This document shows positions 18,415 through 27,896 of a stretch of DNA of 64,000 bases, one piece after another. A model generated the notes under the pieces. The model did no database searches. It saw nothing but the letters and a program-made list of their open reading frames with translations, and had not been told where the DNA came from. The position numbers and the translations under genes are program-made. This DNA is from Nocardia iowensis. Lineage in GTDB: Bacteria > Actinomycetota > Actinomycetes > Mycobacteriales > Mycobacteriaceae. Position 1 is the stretch's first letter. Every line of letters begins with the position of its first letter. The stretch lies in the NCBI RefSeq assembly GCF_019222765.1, contig NZ_CP078145.1:8246001-8310000 (forward strand), given 5' to 3'.

Positions 18415-18912
18415 TTACGGCTTGTCGGCGGCGTCTACCAGGTGTTCGAAGGCACGTAGATTCTTCAGCGATTCGCCGCGCGAGACGCGCCACTTCCATT
18501 CCCGGCGAATGGATTCGGCGAAACCGAGTTCGAGCAGCACGTTGAAATCGGCGTCGACGGCCTCGAGGATTTGACCGAAGACCCGGTCGAGTTCGTCGGC
18601 GGTGACGGCGTGCGTGGCGATCCGGCCGACCAGATAGATGTCGCCGACCCGATCCAGGGTGTAGGCGACGCCGTAGAGCCTGCGGTTGCGGCGCAACAGG
18701 AACTTGTAAACGCCCTCGAAGTTTTCATCCGGCTTGCGGCAGACGAACGATTCGATGCGGACCCCGTGCTTGCCGAGAGTGAGCATCACGGTCGTCTTCA
18801 GCTTGCGCTCGCCGGGCAGGATGACCACGAAGGTCTCCTCGCCGGAACGGGTGTATTCGATTTCCCGGTCGCGCAGCGTCTCATCGATGAGCTGCGCGGT
18901 TGCCTCACTCAC
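18415..18912 (-). CDS. YbjN domain-containing protein (Rv0487-like)
   Basis: 165 residues. The YbjN/type III chaperone-like fold is suggested by TVMLTLGKHGVRIESFVCRK, YKFLLRRNRRLYGVAYTLD, DIYLVGRIATHAVT and LDRVFGQILEAVDADFNVLL. These proteins have no enzymatic motif; a chaperone-like role is inferred. GTG 18912 overlaps the stop of a 9-aa mini-cistron that in turn overlaps the mshA stop, so translation is coupled to mshA. The pairing with mshA is conserved in mycobacteria. Confidence 0.85.
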   Translation of the reverse strand: MSEATAQLIDETLRDREIEYTRSGEETFVVILPGERKLKTTVMLTLGKHGVRIESFVCRKPDENFEGVYKFLLRRNRRLYGVAYTLDRVGDIYLVGRIATHAVTADELDRVFGQILEAVDADFNVLLELGFAESIRREWKWRVSRGESLKNLRAFEHLVDAADKP

Positions 18913-18938
18913 GACTCGCCTCGCTGACGCTCACTCAC
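18904..18938 (-). repeat. Short MIRU-like element (26-bp unit) between mshA and the YbjN gene
   Basis: On the minus strand GTGAGTGAG at 18938-18930 and again at 18912-18904, 26 bases apart. The enclosed frame GTG to TGA encodes MSERQRGES (18909-18938), overlapping mshA's stop at one end and the YbjN start at the other by GTGA. The tail CAGCGAGGCGAGTC matches that of the 77-bp element at 5586-5671 except for one indel. Confidence 0.65.
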
Positions 18939-20365
18939 CGACGTGCTCCCATCCGGCGCCGCCACAGCGCCCGCGATCTGGCCTGGCTGGACTCCAGGTT
19001 AGTGCGTTCACCGGGTACCCGATCACGCACGTCGTCACGCAACGCGCCGCGAGCAGTGCCGCCCGCGGTCAATCGTCCGGCGCCGAGCCCGGCCCGCTCC
19101 TCGCGGAAATCGGACAACGCGGCGGAGTAGCTGGCGAGCAATCCGTCGGCGGTGTGCTCCCAGGAGAAGTTCGCCGCGTGCTCGACCGCGCGGCCGCTCA
19201 TCCGGCGCAGGCGGTCGGCGTCGTCGAGCAGGTAACCGAGGGCACCAGCCCAGTCCGGGGTCCGGTGACCGGGCACGAGCAGGCCGGTTTCACCGTGCCG
19301 GACGGCGGTACCGAGCCCGCCGACGTCGGCGGCGAGGACCGGGGTGCCGCTGGCCTGGGCCTCGATCGCGACCAGTCCGAAGGATTCGTTGTAGCTCGGC
19401 ACCGCGACCAGATCGGCGGCGCGGTAGACGAGCACCAGGCGATCCGGCGGCTGCGGCGGCAGGAAGGTGACCCGGTCGGCGATGCCGAGCGCGGCGGCCA
19501 GTTCGATGAGCGCGTCCGGGCGTTCCAGGCCGGTGCCGGACGGGCCACCGACGATCAGGACGCGCAGCTTGTGTGTGGGATCGGCGCGCAGTACTTCGGC
19601 CGCGGCGCGGACAAGGACGTCCGGCGCCTTCAACGGCTGGATGCGCCCGACGAACGCGACGACCTGCTCGTCCGCGGAGAGGCCGAGCGCCGCCCGCGCC
19701 GCCGCCTTGTCACCGGGCCGATAGCGGGTCAGGTCCGCGCCGGGCGGCACCACATCGATGCGCTCGGGCGCCGCGCCGTACAGCTCGACCAGTTGCCGCG
19801 CCTCTTCGGCGGTGTTGGCCACCAGTCGATCCGCCTCCGCGATCACCTGCTTCTCGCCGATCTCGCGGGTCAGCGGCTCCGGACAGTCGCCCTCCGCGAG
19901 CGCCGCGTTCTTCACCGCGGCCAGGGTGTGCGCGGTGTGCACCAACGGCACCCGCCAGCGGTCCCTGGCCAGCCAGCCGACCTGGCCGGACAGCCAGTAG
20001 TGCGAATGCACCAGGTCGTAGTAGCCGGGCAGGTGCCTGGCCTCCTGACGCAGCACCTCGGCGGTGAACGGGCACAGCTGGGTGGGCAGGTCGTGTTTGT
20101 CGAGGCCCTCGAACGGGCCCGCTACCACATTGCGCACCAGCACGCCGGGACCGGCCTCTTGCACGGGCGGGAGATTGGAGGCGGTGGCTCGGGTGAAGAT
20201 CTCCACCTCGGTGCCGCGCTGGGCCAACTGCAGGGCGGTCTGCAGTACGTAGACGTTCATGCCGCCCGCGTCGCCGGTGCCCGGTTGAGCCAGTGGTGAG
20301 GTGTGCACCGATAGCACGGCGACACGGTTCGGCCGTAGGTCCGGGCGTTGACTCACACTATCCAT
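18935..20365 (-). CDS. mshA: D-inositol-3-phosphate glycosyltransferase (mycothiol synthesis)
   Basis: Transfers GlcNAc from UDP-GlcNAc to 1L-myo-inositol-1-phosphate, the first step of mycothiol synthesis. GT4/GT-B fold, 476 residues: [70 protein letters not shown], and the E-x7-E nucleotide site in [21 protein letters not shown] chose ATG 20365; ATG 20422 is in frame and possible. Downstream it is coupled through a mini-cistron to the YbjN gene. Confidence 0.96.
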   Translation of the reverse strand: MDSVSQRPDLRPNRVAVLSVHTSPLAQPGTGDAGGMNVYVLQTALQLAQRGTEVEIFTRATASNLPPVQEAGPGVLVRNVVAGPFEGLDKHDLPTQLCPFTAEVLRQEARHLPGYYDLVHSHYWLSGQVGWLARDRWRVPLVHTAHTLAAVKNAALAEGDCPEPLTREIGEKQVIAEADRLVANTAEEARQLVELYGAAPERIDVVPPGADLTRYRPGDKAAARAALGLSADEQVVAFVGRIQPLKAPDVLVRAAAEVLRADPTHKLRVLIVGGPSGTGLERPDALIELAAALGIADRVTFLPPQPPDRLVLVYRAADLVAVPSYNESFGLVAIEAQASGTPVLAADVGGLGTAVRHGETGLLVPGHRTPDWAGALGYLLDDADRLRRMSGRAVEHAANFSWEHTADGLLASYSAALSDFREERAGLGAGRLTAGGTARGALRDDVRDRVPGERTNLESSQARSRALWRRRMGARR

Positions 20366-20458
20366 AGTGCACGGTGCATTCCCGGCGTCGCCGCCCTCAC
20401 CCTTCCAAGTGAGAGCTATCACACGGGTTTGGTGAATCGACTCACAGCGCAGGCGCGT

Positions 20459-21280
20459 TCACAGGCTGTCGGCGAACTCGCTGACCTCGGCGACGAACCG
20501 GGCATGGTCCTCGATGAACAATCCGTGCTGGGCGCCCTCCCAGAACGACGCGCGGGCGTCGGGAACGGCCTCGAAGATGTAGCGGCCGTTGTCGATCGGA
20601 ACGACGGGGTCGGCGGTCCCGTGCTGCACCAGCACCGGAACATCCAGTGTGCGAAGGGTTTCCGTGTTGTCGACGGTTCGATAGAACAGTGCCTTGCGCA
20701 CCGCCGGTGGGGTGGCCAGGCTGATGCCGAACAGCCGCTGAGCATCGGGGCCCTTGTCCGCGCCGGGGCCGGTGTTGGCGTTGCCGAAGGCGCCGAATGC
20801 GCGCACCGCCCGGCCTGCGCTCTCCTCGAAAACGCCGGGAATCGCGGCCTGCATGGCCGGGCCGGTTTCCGCGCCGGGGACGCCGCGACCGAGATTGGCC
20901 ATCGAACCCGAATAGATGACGCCCGCGACCGCGCCGGTGCCGTAGACGGTCAGATAGTCGCTGAGGACGATGCCGCCGTAGGACCAGCCGAGCAGCAGCG
21001 CCCCCGACTCGATGCCCTCTCCCGCCAGCACGGCCGCGACGTCGGCGGCCCAGTTCTTGGGATCGTCGTAGCCGGTAGCGGGCGCATCGGAATAACCGTG
21101 GCCGCGCAGGTCGACGGCGATTACCAGGAAGCGCGCCGCGAGTTCGTCGGCCGCCCGCCCCCAGCAGCGCAGATCCGCCGACCAACCGTGCAACAGCACC
21201 AGCGGACGGGCGTCCGCCCGGCCACTCACCCGGTAGACGATGTTCGTTCCATCCGCGCTCACCACGTCCCGAATAGCCAT
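20459..21280 (-). CDS. Alpha/beta hydrolase
   Basis: 273 residues. Oxyanion region RPLVLLHGWSADLRCW, nucleophile elbow ALLLGWSYGGIVLSDY (Ser), acid in VQHGTADPVVPIDN (Asp) and catalytic His in WEGAQHGLFIEDHARF. Resembles non-haem peroxidase/esterase-like hydrolases of actinobacteria; substrate unknown. It is not part of the mycobacterial gene order and is an insertion between mshA and the SDR gene. ATG 21280 leads directly into the first strand. Confidence 0.87.
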   Translation of the reverse strand: MAIRDVVSADGTNIVYRVSGRADARPLVLLHGWSADLRCWGRAADELAARFLVIAVDLRGHGYSDAPATGYDDPKNWAADVAAVLAGEGIESGALLLGWSYGGIVLSDYLTVYGTGAVAGVIYSGSMANLGRGVPGAETGPAMQAAIPGVFEESAGRAVRAFGAFGNANTGPGADKGPDAQRLFGISLATPPAVRKALFYRTVDNTETLRTLDVPVLVQHGTADPVVPIDNGRYIFEAVPDARASFWEGAQHGLFIEDHARFVAEVSEFADSL

Positions 21281-21351
21281 GCCGATCAGGCTAGCGGTGA
21301 TCCCCGCAACAGCGCCCAGGGCGGCAAACGGGCTGCACTTAGGATCGGTTC

Positions 21352-22086
21352 ATGAACAATCGGACCGCTGTCGTCACCGGAGCCAGCTCGGGCATCGGCG
21401 AGGCCACCGCCCGCGAACTGGCCAAACAGGGCTATCACGTCTACGTCGGCGCCCGCAGGCTCGACCGCCTGCAGCGCGTCGCCGACGAAATCGGCGGCAC
21501 CGCACTGGAACTCGACGTGACCTCGGACGACTCGGTGCGCGCCTTCACCGACGCGATCGAGCGGGCCGACGTGCTGGTCAACAACGCGGGCGGCGCCAAG
21601 GGCCTGGCCTCGGTTGCCGAAGCGGACCTCGACGACTGGCGCTGGATGTGGGAGACCAACGTCCTCGGCACGCTGCGCCTCACGAAGGCGCTGTTGCCCA
21701 AACTGATCGCCTCCGGTGACGGCCTCATCGTCACCATCACCTCGGTGGCCGCCTTCGTCGCTTATGACAACGGCGCGGGCTACACCTCGGCCAAGCACGC
21801 CCAGGCCGTGCTGCACCGCACGCTGCGCGGTGAGTTGCTGGGCCAGCCGGTGCGTCTCACCGAAATTGCTCCCGGCGCAGTGGAAACCGAGTTCTCGCTG
21901 GTCCGCTTCGACGGCGACGAGGACCGTGCCGCCAAGGTGTACGAGGGCATCGACCCGTTGGTCGCGCAGGACATCGCGGAGATCATCGGGTTCGTCGCGT
22001 CGCGGCCGTCGCACGTGAATCTGGACCAGATCATCGTCAAGCCGCGCGATCAGGCCGACGCGGGTCGCTTCGCCCGGCGTGGCTGA
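21352..22086 (+). CDS. Short-chain dehydrogenase/reductase (Rv0484c-like)
   Basis: 244 residues, classical SDR. Cofactor motif AVVTGASSGIGEATAREL; VYVGARRLDRLQ with Arg residues after the second strand suggests NADP(H). ADVLVNNAGGAKGL is the NNAG motif. Catalytic Ser in TITSVAAFVAYDNGAGY and Y-x3-K in GYTSAKHAQAVLH. Resembles YdfG-type 3-hydroxy acid dehydrogenases; substrate not determined. Conserved neighbour of mshA. Divergent from the hydrolase. Confidence 0.88.
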   Translation: MNNRTAVVTGASSGIGEATARELAKQGYHVYVGARRLDRLQRVADEIGGTALELDVTSDDSVRAFTDAIERADVLVNNAGGAKGLASVAEADLDDWRWMWETNVLGTLRLTKALLPKLIASGDGLIVTITSVAAFVAYDNGAGYTSAKHAQAVLHRTLRGELLGQPVRLTEIAPGAVETEFSLVRFDGDEDRAAKVYEGIDPLVAQDIAEIIGFVASRPSHVNLDQIIVKPRDQADAGRFARRG

Positions 22087-22222
22087 GCTATAGCCAGAGG
22101 GTATTACTCATCGCTGATCCCTAGCGGGCTGGGCGGTTGCGGCCTCGTCGCTGGTCATCTCCGGCCATTAGCATCTGGTGCTTCGAGGTCGTCGTCTACT
22201 TCAGATCGGAGTTGTCCGGCTC

Positions 22223-22678
22223 ATGTTCAAGGGGTTCAAAGAGTTCCTGATGCGCGGGAACGTCATCGACCTTTCCGTCGCTGTGGTGATGGGCACCGCG
22301 TTCACCGCCGTCGTCACCTCGGTGACCAAAGGTGTCATCAATCCCTTGCTCGCGGTGTTCGGCAGCACGAACGAGCTCGGCCTCGGCGTCCAGTTGATCG
22401 CGAACAAGCCGGCCACCTTCATTCAGATCGGCCCGATCATCACCGCGTTCGTCAACTTCTTCATGGTCGCCGCCGTGCTGTATTTCGTGCTGATGCTGCC
22501 GATGAAGACGATCAAGAACCGCTTCGGCACCACCAAGGCGGCCGAACCGAGCGAGACCGAGCTGCTCATCGAGATCCGCGACCTGCTCGCCGAGCGGCAC
22601 GCCGCCGTGCGCGCCCAACAGACCGCCGACCGGGCCGTCGAAAACGACCCCGACCTGGATTCGTCGCTGCGGCGATAG
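22223..22678 (+). CDS. mscL: Large-conductance mechanosensitive channel
   Basis: 151 residues forming a homopentameric channel that opens on hypo-osmotic shock. MFKGFKEFLMRGNVIDLSVA is the conserved N-terminal helix and first transmembrane segment (AVVMGTAFTAVVTSVTKGVI); the second is FVNFFMVAAVLYFVLMLPM. The cytoplasmic helix bundle (ETELLIEIRDLLAERHAA) is present. ATG 22223 gives the canonical N-terminus; the open frame upstream is not conserved. Confidence 0.95.
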   Translation: MFKGFKEFLMRGNVIDLSVAVVMGTAFTAVVTSVTKGVINPLLAVFGSTNELGLGVQLIANKPATFIQIGPIITAFVNFFMVAAVLYFVLMLPMKTIKNRFGTTKAAEPSETELLIEIRDLLAERHAAVRAQQTADRAVENDPDLDSSLRR

Positions 22679-22714
22679 ACCGCGGCGACGCCATCGCGGG
22701 CTGGTTGTCGCGAC

Positions 22715-23947
22715 CTAGCGCGGCGGGCCGGGGGCGACCGGAGTCGCGGAGATGACCGAGGTGGATCCGTCCAGGGCGGACATGGTCTTCCAGGTCTGCC
22801 AATCGATGGTCCAGTCGTACAGGTCGCCATCGGCGGCGGACAGCGCGATCGAGGTGCCGGTGACTTCCACCGGGTCGCCGTAGAGCGCGGTCCCGAAGTA
22901 GGCCTGGGCGTCGGCGGGCGACAGATTGATGCAGCCGTTGGTGACGTTCGAAGACCCTTGGGCGGACAGCGATTCCGGGTTGGCGTGGATGAATTCGCCA
23001 TTGTTGGAAATGCGTACGGCCCAGCGCTCCCGAACGTTGGTGTAGAACGGCGGGTTCGACATCATGAAGTCTTCGTATTTCTCGGTGACCACGTGCACGC
23101 CGGAACGCGTGACATTGCGTGGTTCGTCGCCCTCGCCGTAACTGACCGCGAAATCGAAGACCGTCCGGCCGTCGCGGACCACCTGCATGCGGTGGCTCGG
23201 CGCGTTGGCCTTCACGATCTGGCTGCGGCCGATGCGGAAATCCGTTGTCAGGTCGGAATATCCGTAATTGCCGCCGCCGAGATCGAGCCCGTAGAGCTTG
23301 GCCGAGACGTGCACGGTGGTGCCGGGCACCCAGTAATCCTTGGGGCGCCAATGCAATCGGGAGCCGTTGTCGTCGGGGAACCAGGCCCACGCGCCCTCGG
23401 TGGGTGGGTCGGTGGTGATCGTCATCGCCTTCTCCACCGCGGCCTTGTTCTGCACAGCGGCCTTGAACTGCAAGATGATCGGCGCGGCGATGCCGACTTC
23501 CTGATTGTCGGCGATGTTGATGGTCGCCGGGACGGTGTTCTTCGGCGCGAGCGTCGTGAACTTGCCGTCGATCGGGATCGGCTTGCGGTCGGTGCCGACC
23601 GCGGTGCCCGTCCAGGTGTACGTCGCGTCGTAGCCGAGCGGTTCGATGATCTTGTAACTGCGCTTGTCCGGCGTGAATTCGCCCGCGACCTGCTTGCCGT
23701 TGGCGTTGGTCAACGCGACCTGGTCGATGGTGCCATCGCTGACGGTGACCGAGACGGGCACGGTCGGATTGACCTTCGTCGCATCGTTCTCCGGTGCGAA
23801 AGTGACCTTGGCGACGGGACCGGCATCGCGGGCTGAGTTGGTGTCGCCGCCGCGGTCGGTGCTGCATCCGGCCACCAAGGCGACCACGACGAGCAGCACG
23901 GCCGACACGGCGGCGACCGGTCTGCGGATCACTGGACGGTTGCTCAC
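22715..23947 (-). CDS. Lipoprotein L,D-transpeptidase (LprQ/LdtMt5-like, Rv0483)
   Basis: 410 residues. Lipoprotein signal with lipobox LVAGC (Cys 28), two Ig-like domains (TVPVSVTVSDGTIDQVALT, NTVPATINIADNQEVGIAAP), then the YkuD catalytic domain: GVHVVTEKYEDFMM, His in GEFIHANPES and nucleophile Cys in NVTNGCINLSP. It makes 3-3 peptidoglycan cross-links at the outer face of the membrane. The motif reads TNGC where most family members have SHGC, a variant I recall for the LdtMt5 subgroup. GTG 23947. Conserved next to murB. Confidence 0.92.
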   Translation of the reverse strand: MSNRPVIRRPVAAVSAVLLVVVALVAGCSTDRGGDTNSARDAGPVAKVTFAPENDATKVNPTVPVSVTVSDGTIDQVALTNANGKQVAGEFTPDKRSYKIIEPLGYDATYTWTGTAVGTDRKPIPIDGKFTTLAPKNTVPATINIADNQEVGIAAPIILQFKAAVQNKAAVEKAMTITTDPPTEGAWAWFPDDNGSRLHWRPKDYWVPGTTVHVSAKLYGLDLGGGNYGYSDLTTDFRIGRSQIVKANAPSHRMQVVRDGRTVFDFAVSYGEGDEPRNVTRSGVHVVTEKYEDFMMSNPPFYTNVRERWAVRISNNGEFIHANPESLSAQGSSNVTNGCINLSPADAQAYFGTALYGDPVEVTGTSIALSAADGDLYDWTIDWQTWKTMSALDGSTSVISATPVAPGPPR

Positions 23948-24015
23948 TTCATCGAATTTACGCGGGCAAACTCGTTCGATTGACTAGCGAAGGGTGTGGT
24001 GTCCGTTTCACCCGG

Positions 24016-25110
24016 TTAGAGGGCCACACCGACCGTGACGGGTTCCGGTTCGAGCCGGATCCCGAATCGCTCGGCCACCCCATCGCGCACCGTCCTGGCC
24101 AGCTCCACCAGATCGGCGGCGGTCGCGCCGCCTCGATTGGTCAGTGCCAGTGTGTGTTTCGTGGACAGCCGAGCCGGGGCGTCGGGGCCGGGGAAGCCCT
24201 TGGCGAACCCGGCCCGTTCGATCAGCCAGCCCGCGGAGAACTTCACCCCGTTCGGCGCCGGGTAAGTAGGCACCGTGACGTCACCCACATGGGCCGAAAT
24301 CGCGGCACGCACGTCGGGCACCCGATCCTCGGGGACGACCGGATTGGTGAAGAAGGAACCGGCGCTCCACGTGTCGTGATCGGCGGGATCGAGGACCATG
24401 CCCTTGCCCGCACGCAGGCGCAGCACGGCGTCGCGGACGTCGGCCGCGGGGCGGGATTCCCCGTCGGCGGCGCCGAGCACGGTCGCGAGCTCACCGAAGC
24501 GCAACGGTGCGCTCGCGCCAGTCGGATCGAGCGCGAATTCGACGGCGAGCACCAGTGCGTCGTCACGGTGCTTGAGCACGCTGGTGCGGTATCCGAAGCC
24601 GAGCTCGACCGGCTCGACCCAGCGGATCTCGCCGCGCAGCCGGTCGAGCAGTTGCACCCGGCGCAACAGCTGCGCCACCTCGGCACCGTACGCACCGACG
24701 TTCTGCACCGGTGTCGCCCCGGCGGAGCCCGGGATTCCGGACAGGCATTCGAGGCCGCCGAGTCCGGCCGCGACCGTCGCCGCGACGACCGCGTCCCAGT
24801 TCGCGCCCGCTTCGGCGAGCACACCGTCCGCGCCGAGCTCGACGCCCACGGTGGCCACCCGCACCACCACACCGTCGAAACCGTCATCGCTGATCAGCAG
24901 GTTGGAGCCGCCCGCGAGCAACAGCACCGGGATTCCGGCCGCGTCCAGCGCGCGCACCGTCGCCACCAGCGATTCGGTTGTCCGGCATTCGGCGACGGTG
25001 GCCGGGCCACCGACCCGCAGCGTGGTCAGCTCGGCCAGCGGCACCGATTCGCGGATCCTGGCGCCCGTGGCGGCCAGCACATCCGTCGGCACCACACGTG
25101 AAGTTCGCAC
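24016..25110 (-). CDS. murB: UDP-N-acetylenolpyruvoylglucosamine reductase
   Basis: Reduces UDP-GlcNAc-enolpyruvate to UDP-MurNAc with NADPH and FAD. 364 residues. FAD-binding signatures [52 protein letters not shown] and YG, type-I Tyr loop [11 protein letters not shown], catalytic Ser in [13 protein letters not shown], and the C-terminal [15 protein letters not shown] start at GTG 25110, in line with homologue length; the frame continues far upstream under the divergent gene. The start is six bases after a TACCGT -10-like hexamer, suggesting a leaderless mRNA. Confidence 0.95.
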   Translation of the reverse strand: MRTSRVVPTDVLAATGARIRESVPLAELTTLRVGGPATVAECRTTESLVATVRALDAAGIPVLLLAGGSNLLISDDGFDGVVVRVATVGVELGADGVLAEAGANWDAVVAATVAAGLGGLECLSGIPGSAGATPVQNVGAYGAEVAQLLRRVQLLDRLRGEIRWVEPVELGFGYRTSVLKHRDDALVLAVEFALDPTGASAPLRFGELATVLGAADGESRPAADVRDAVLRLRAGKGMVLDPADHDTWSAGSFFTNPVVPEDRVPDVRAAISAHVGDVTVPTYPAPNGVKFSAGWLIERAGFAKGFPGPDAPARLSTKHTLALTNRGGATAADLVELARTVRDGVAERFGIRLEPEPVTVGVAL

Positions 25111-25134
25111 AGGCAGACGGTAGCGTGTCCGACC
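25111..25134. promoter_or_regulatory. 24-bp divergent gap with overlapping -10-like hexamers
   Basis: murB (minus) and the DUF2505 gene (plus) start only 24 bases apart. TAGCGT (25121-25126, plus) ends eight bases before ATG 25135 and TACCGT (25122-25117, minus) ends six bases before GTG 25110. Both fit TANNNT hexamers of leaderless actinobacterial transcripts; neither start has room for a proper ribosome-binding site and 5' UTR. Confidence 0.45.
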
Positions 25135-25620
25135 ATGGCTACACCGCTGGCGTACACGGCCCGCTACTCGTATCCCGCTGCTGCCGTGCGCGCGGCGTTC
25201 GCGAACGACCAGTACTGGAAAGATCGCGTTGCCGAGGTCGGCGGCCCGAATGCCCGGCTCGACTCGGTGACCGTTACCGGTGACCAGATCCGGGTCCAGC
25301 TGGTGCAGGCCATCGCCGCCGAGCTGCTGCCCGCCGCGATCACCGCGGTGCGCCCCGGCGACCTGATCATCCCCCGGGTGGAAACCTGGCACGGCGACTC
25401 GGCCACCTTCCAGGCGACCGTCGAAGGTGCGCCCGCCGAGGTCCGCGGCACCATCGCACTGACCGATGCCGGCGCTGGTTCGACCGCCGCCGCCAACGGC
25501 ACCATCGAGGTGAAGATCCCGCTGTTCGGCGGCAAGATCGAGTCCGCCATCGCCGAGCACCTGACCGAGGTGCTGAAGAACGAGGAAGAGTTCACCAACA
25601 CCTGGCTCGCCGCGCACTGA
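25135..25620 (+). CDS. DUF2505-type lipid-binding-like protein (first copy)
   Basis: 161 residues, START/SRPBCC-like small-ligand fold typical of actinobacterial DUF2505: [74 protein letters not shown]. No catalytic motif; ligand unknown. Corresponds to Rv0481c in position beside murB. It has a paralogue 124 bases downstream. Confidence 0.78.
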   Translation: MATPLAYTARYSYPAAAVRAAFANDQYWKDRVAEVGGPNARLDSVTVTGDQIRVQLVQAIAAELLPAAITAVRPGDLIIPRVETWHGDSATFQATVEGAPAEVRGTIALTDAGAGSTAAANGTIEVKIPLFGGKIESAIAEHLTEVLKNEEEFTNTWLAAH

Positions 25621-25645
25621 CACGCGGGGCCTCACCCTCTTCCGG

Positions 25646-25676
25646 GCGGGAAGTGTTGCGGCAGCACACTTCCCGC
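25646..25676 (+). terminator. Hairpin between the two DUF2505 genes
   Basis: Perfect 11-bp stem GCGGGAAGTGT / ACACTTCCCGC with a 9-base loop, 25 bases after the stop at 25620. No T-run, so the second copy may be partly co-transcribed. Confidence 0.65.
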
Positions 25677-25743
25677 TCGTCGTATCGGTACACCCCACCG
25701 CCGAGCGTCGGCGGGGCAATTCAACCCAGTAATCTCTCGATCC

Positions 25744-26265
25744 ATGGCCCGTCGACTTGATTACTCCGCGCGCTACCCGCTGCACACCACCAAAGAGGTG
25801 TACGCGGCGCTGTCGAGCCGCGACTATTGGGACGCGCGGATGGCGGAGATGCGGAAATACTCGCCGGGGAACGAAGTGGCGCACCTGGAAGCGGGTGATG
25901 GCGGCATCGATATCGAGCTGCACCACATCCTGCCGCGCGACATGCTGCCCGAGATCGCGCAGGCTGTCATGCGCAAAGACATGATCATCACTCGCAAGGA
26001 GAGCTACGGGCCGTTCGGCTCCGAGGAGATCACCGGCAAATATTCGGCGTCGATTCCAGCGGGACCGGGCAGTCTCGGCGGCACCATCCGGCTGTTCCCG
26101 ACCGATACCGGGTGCACCATGCGGTTCTCCTCGGAGGCGAAGGTGTTCATCCCGATGGTCGGTCCCCGGCTGGAACAGCTGATGCTGGTGAATCTGATCG
26201 ACCTGTTCCGCGCCGAAGCGGAATTCACGGTGCAGTGGCTCGACGATCACCACCCCATCAGCTGA
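25744..26265 (+). CDS. DUF2505-type lipid-binding-like protein (second copy)
   Basis: 173 residues, paralogous to the upstream gene: the shared start pattern ([21 protein letters not shown] against [15 protein letters not shown]), [40 protein letters not shown] and [21 protein letters not shown]. Probably the result of a tandem duplication. Function unknown. The stop overlaps the start of the following methyltransferase by four bases (CTGA). Confidence 0.75.
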   Translation: MARRLDYSARYPLHTTKEVYAALSSRDYWDARMAEMRKYSPGNEVAHLEAGDGGIDIELHHILPRDMLPEIAQAVMRKDMIITRKESYGPFGSEEITGKYSASIPAGPGSLGGTIRLFPTDTGCTMRFSSEAKVFIPMVGPRLEQLMLVNLIDLFRAEAEFTVQWLDDHHPIS

Positions 26266-27032
26266 CCAGGCCGGTCGGCTCCATCACCCGCGGCACCACC
26301 GGCGTCAATCGACTACGGCGCAGTGACCGCTGGTTGACGCACGACGAACGGGTCGGCGCGCGGCTGCGGGCGGCGGCCGATCCGCTGGTGGTCGACCTCG
26401 GTTATGGGGCGAGCCCGTGGACCACGCTGGAATTGGCGGCGCGGCTGCGGACTGTGCGGCCTGATGTGCGGGTGATCGGACTGGAGATCGATCCGGCGCG
26501 GGTGGTGCCCGGTCAAGACGGCGTCACGTTCGCCCGCGGCGGGTTCGAATTGGCCGGGCTACGACCGGTTCTGGTGCGAGCGTTCAATGTCTTGCGCCAG
26601 TATCCGGAATCGGCTGTGCCCGAGGCGTGGTCGACCATCCTGTCCGGTCTGGCGCCGGACGGCCTGCTGGTCGACGGCACCTGCGATGAACTGGGCCGCC
26701 GCTGCGCTTGGGTCCTGCTCGACCGCTCCGGCCCCCAATCGCTGACTCTCGCTTGGGACCCGTTCACCGTCGACCAGCCCTCCGACATCGCCGAACGACT
26801 GCCGAAAGCCTTGATCCACCGCAACATTCCCGGCGAGCCGATCCACACCCTGCTCACCGCCGCCGACCGAGCCTGGGCCCACGCCGCGCCCCTGGCTCCC
26901 TTCGGCCCCCGCATCCGCTGGCGCGCCACCGCCGAATCCCTTCGCCACCAAGGTTTCCCACTCCGCCCCTACCGCCGCCGCATGCGCGACTGCGTCCTCT
27001 CCGTCCCCTGGTCCACCGTCGCTCCCAAATAA
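26262..27032 (+). CDS. Class I SAM-dependent methyltransferase-like protein, apparent CTG start
   Basis: About 256 residues. SAM-binding motif I reads [20 protein letters not shown] and motif [35 protein letters not shown] and [20 protein letters not shown] follow. Target unknown. No ATG, GTG or TTG precedes the sequence [20 protein letters not shown], which I believe is the conserved N-terminus; the only in-frame start there is CTG 26262 in a CTGA overlap with the upstream stop. The next candidate, TTG 26334, would remove 24 residues. I chose CTG from homology and coupling; the exact start is uncertain. Confidence 0.7.
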   Translation: MTRPVGSITRGTTGVNRLRRSDRWLTHDERVGARLRAAADPLVVDLGYGASPWTTLELAARLRTVRPDVRVIGLEIDPARVVPGQDGVTFARGGFELAGLRPVLVRAFNVLRQYPESAVPEAWSTILSGLAPDGLLVDGTCDELGRRCAWVLLDRSGPQSLTLAWDPFTVDQPSDIAERLPKALIHRNIPGEPIHTLLTAADRAWAHAAPLAPFGPRIRWRATAESLRHQGFPLRPYRRRMRDCVLSVPWSTVAPK

Positions 27033-27188
27033 GTTGCCGCACTGACGGATTGACTCCCCCGCAGCGACTCCTCATGCTCACAGCGAAATGGCATGTGCGT
27101 CTTTCCGAGCGCCGCTGACGCATTCGCGTGCAGACCAGCTACGAACGCCGCTATCGCATCCTCGCGCGGGCCAACTGCGAGGGTCCCG

Positions 27189-27803
27189 CTATGCGCCCGA
27201 TAGGGCGCGGTAGACGCGGTTTGCCGCGCGGGGTGGGAGACAGCCGCTGGCGGCGCGGATTTCCTCGCTGGTGCAGCGGTTGATCGCGACGGCGTCGGCT
27301 ACCACTTCGTCCAGCGCGGACTGGCCGATGTCGCCCTCGGCCAGATCTAGCACCGTGCGCAGCGGAGTGGTCACCAGGAAGGGGCCGGCCGACTCGATCT
27401 CGGTGCCGATCAAGGAGCGGCGCAGCACCACCAGGCGCGGTGTCACGGGGGGACGACCGGCGCCGACCGACAGGTGCAGGAACCGCGGCCGCAAGCGGCC
27501 GATGCCGTGCAGGTCTGCCGCGCTCTGATGGGAAACCGCGGCCGCGCCGTCGAACCAGGCGGCCCACATGGCGTATTCGTCGAGCGGGCCGACGGGCCAG
27601 TCGGCCAACCGCAACAATCCGACCCCGGCCCTGGTCACCGATCCCTCGTCGAGTCCCCGGCGGACCCGCTCAGCACATCCGGTGCGCAGCACCTGGCGGG
27701 TGGTGAAGAAGCCGGCATGGCGGCCGGCCAATCGTCGCAGCACACGCCATCCGTGTTCGGCGGATCCGAGCGCGCGGCCCGCCGCATCGCCAGCCATACG
27801 CAT
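27189..27803 (-). CDS. Orphan AbiEi-type antitoxin-domain protein
   Basis: 204 residues. The N-terminal winged helix typical of AbiEi antitoxin domains is recognisable: LRRLAGRHAGFFTTRQVLRT, ERVRRGLDEGSVTRAGVGLL. SHQSAADLHGIGRLRPRFLH and FLVTTPLRTVLDLAEGDIGQ match the second half seen in many actinobacterial solitary proteins, but here there is no C-terminal nuclease-like domain and no AbiEii nucleotidyltransferase next door. Start ATG 27803 (ATG 27797 possible). Role as antitoxin is therefore unproven; it may be a plain transcription factor. Confidence 0.65.
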   Translation of the reverse strand: MRMAGDAAGRALGSAEHGWRVLRRLAGRHAGFFTTRQVLRTGCAERVRRGLDEGSVTRAGVGLLRLADWPVGPLDEYAMWAAWFDGAAAVSHQSAADLHGIGRLRPRFLHLSVGAGRPPVTPRLVVLRRSLIGTEIESAGPFLVTTPLRTVLDLAEGDIGQSALDEVVADAVAINRCTSEEIRAASGCLPPRAANRVYRALSGA

Positions 27804-27896
27804 CAGGCTACGCTCGATTCCTGTGTCACACGTCACAATCGAAGCCCTCATCGACCCCACAGAGACGGCACAGAAACGTCGGGAAGAATCGGCCGC

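Noticed and set aside
24016-26253. Apparent 745-residue MurB fusion
   Set aside because: The extra N-terminal half is the antisense of two DUF2505 genes; MurB alone has the family length.
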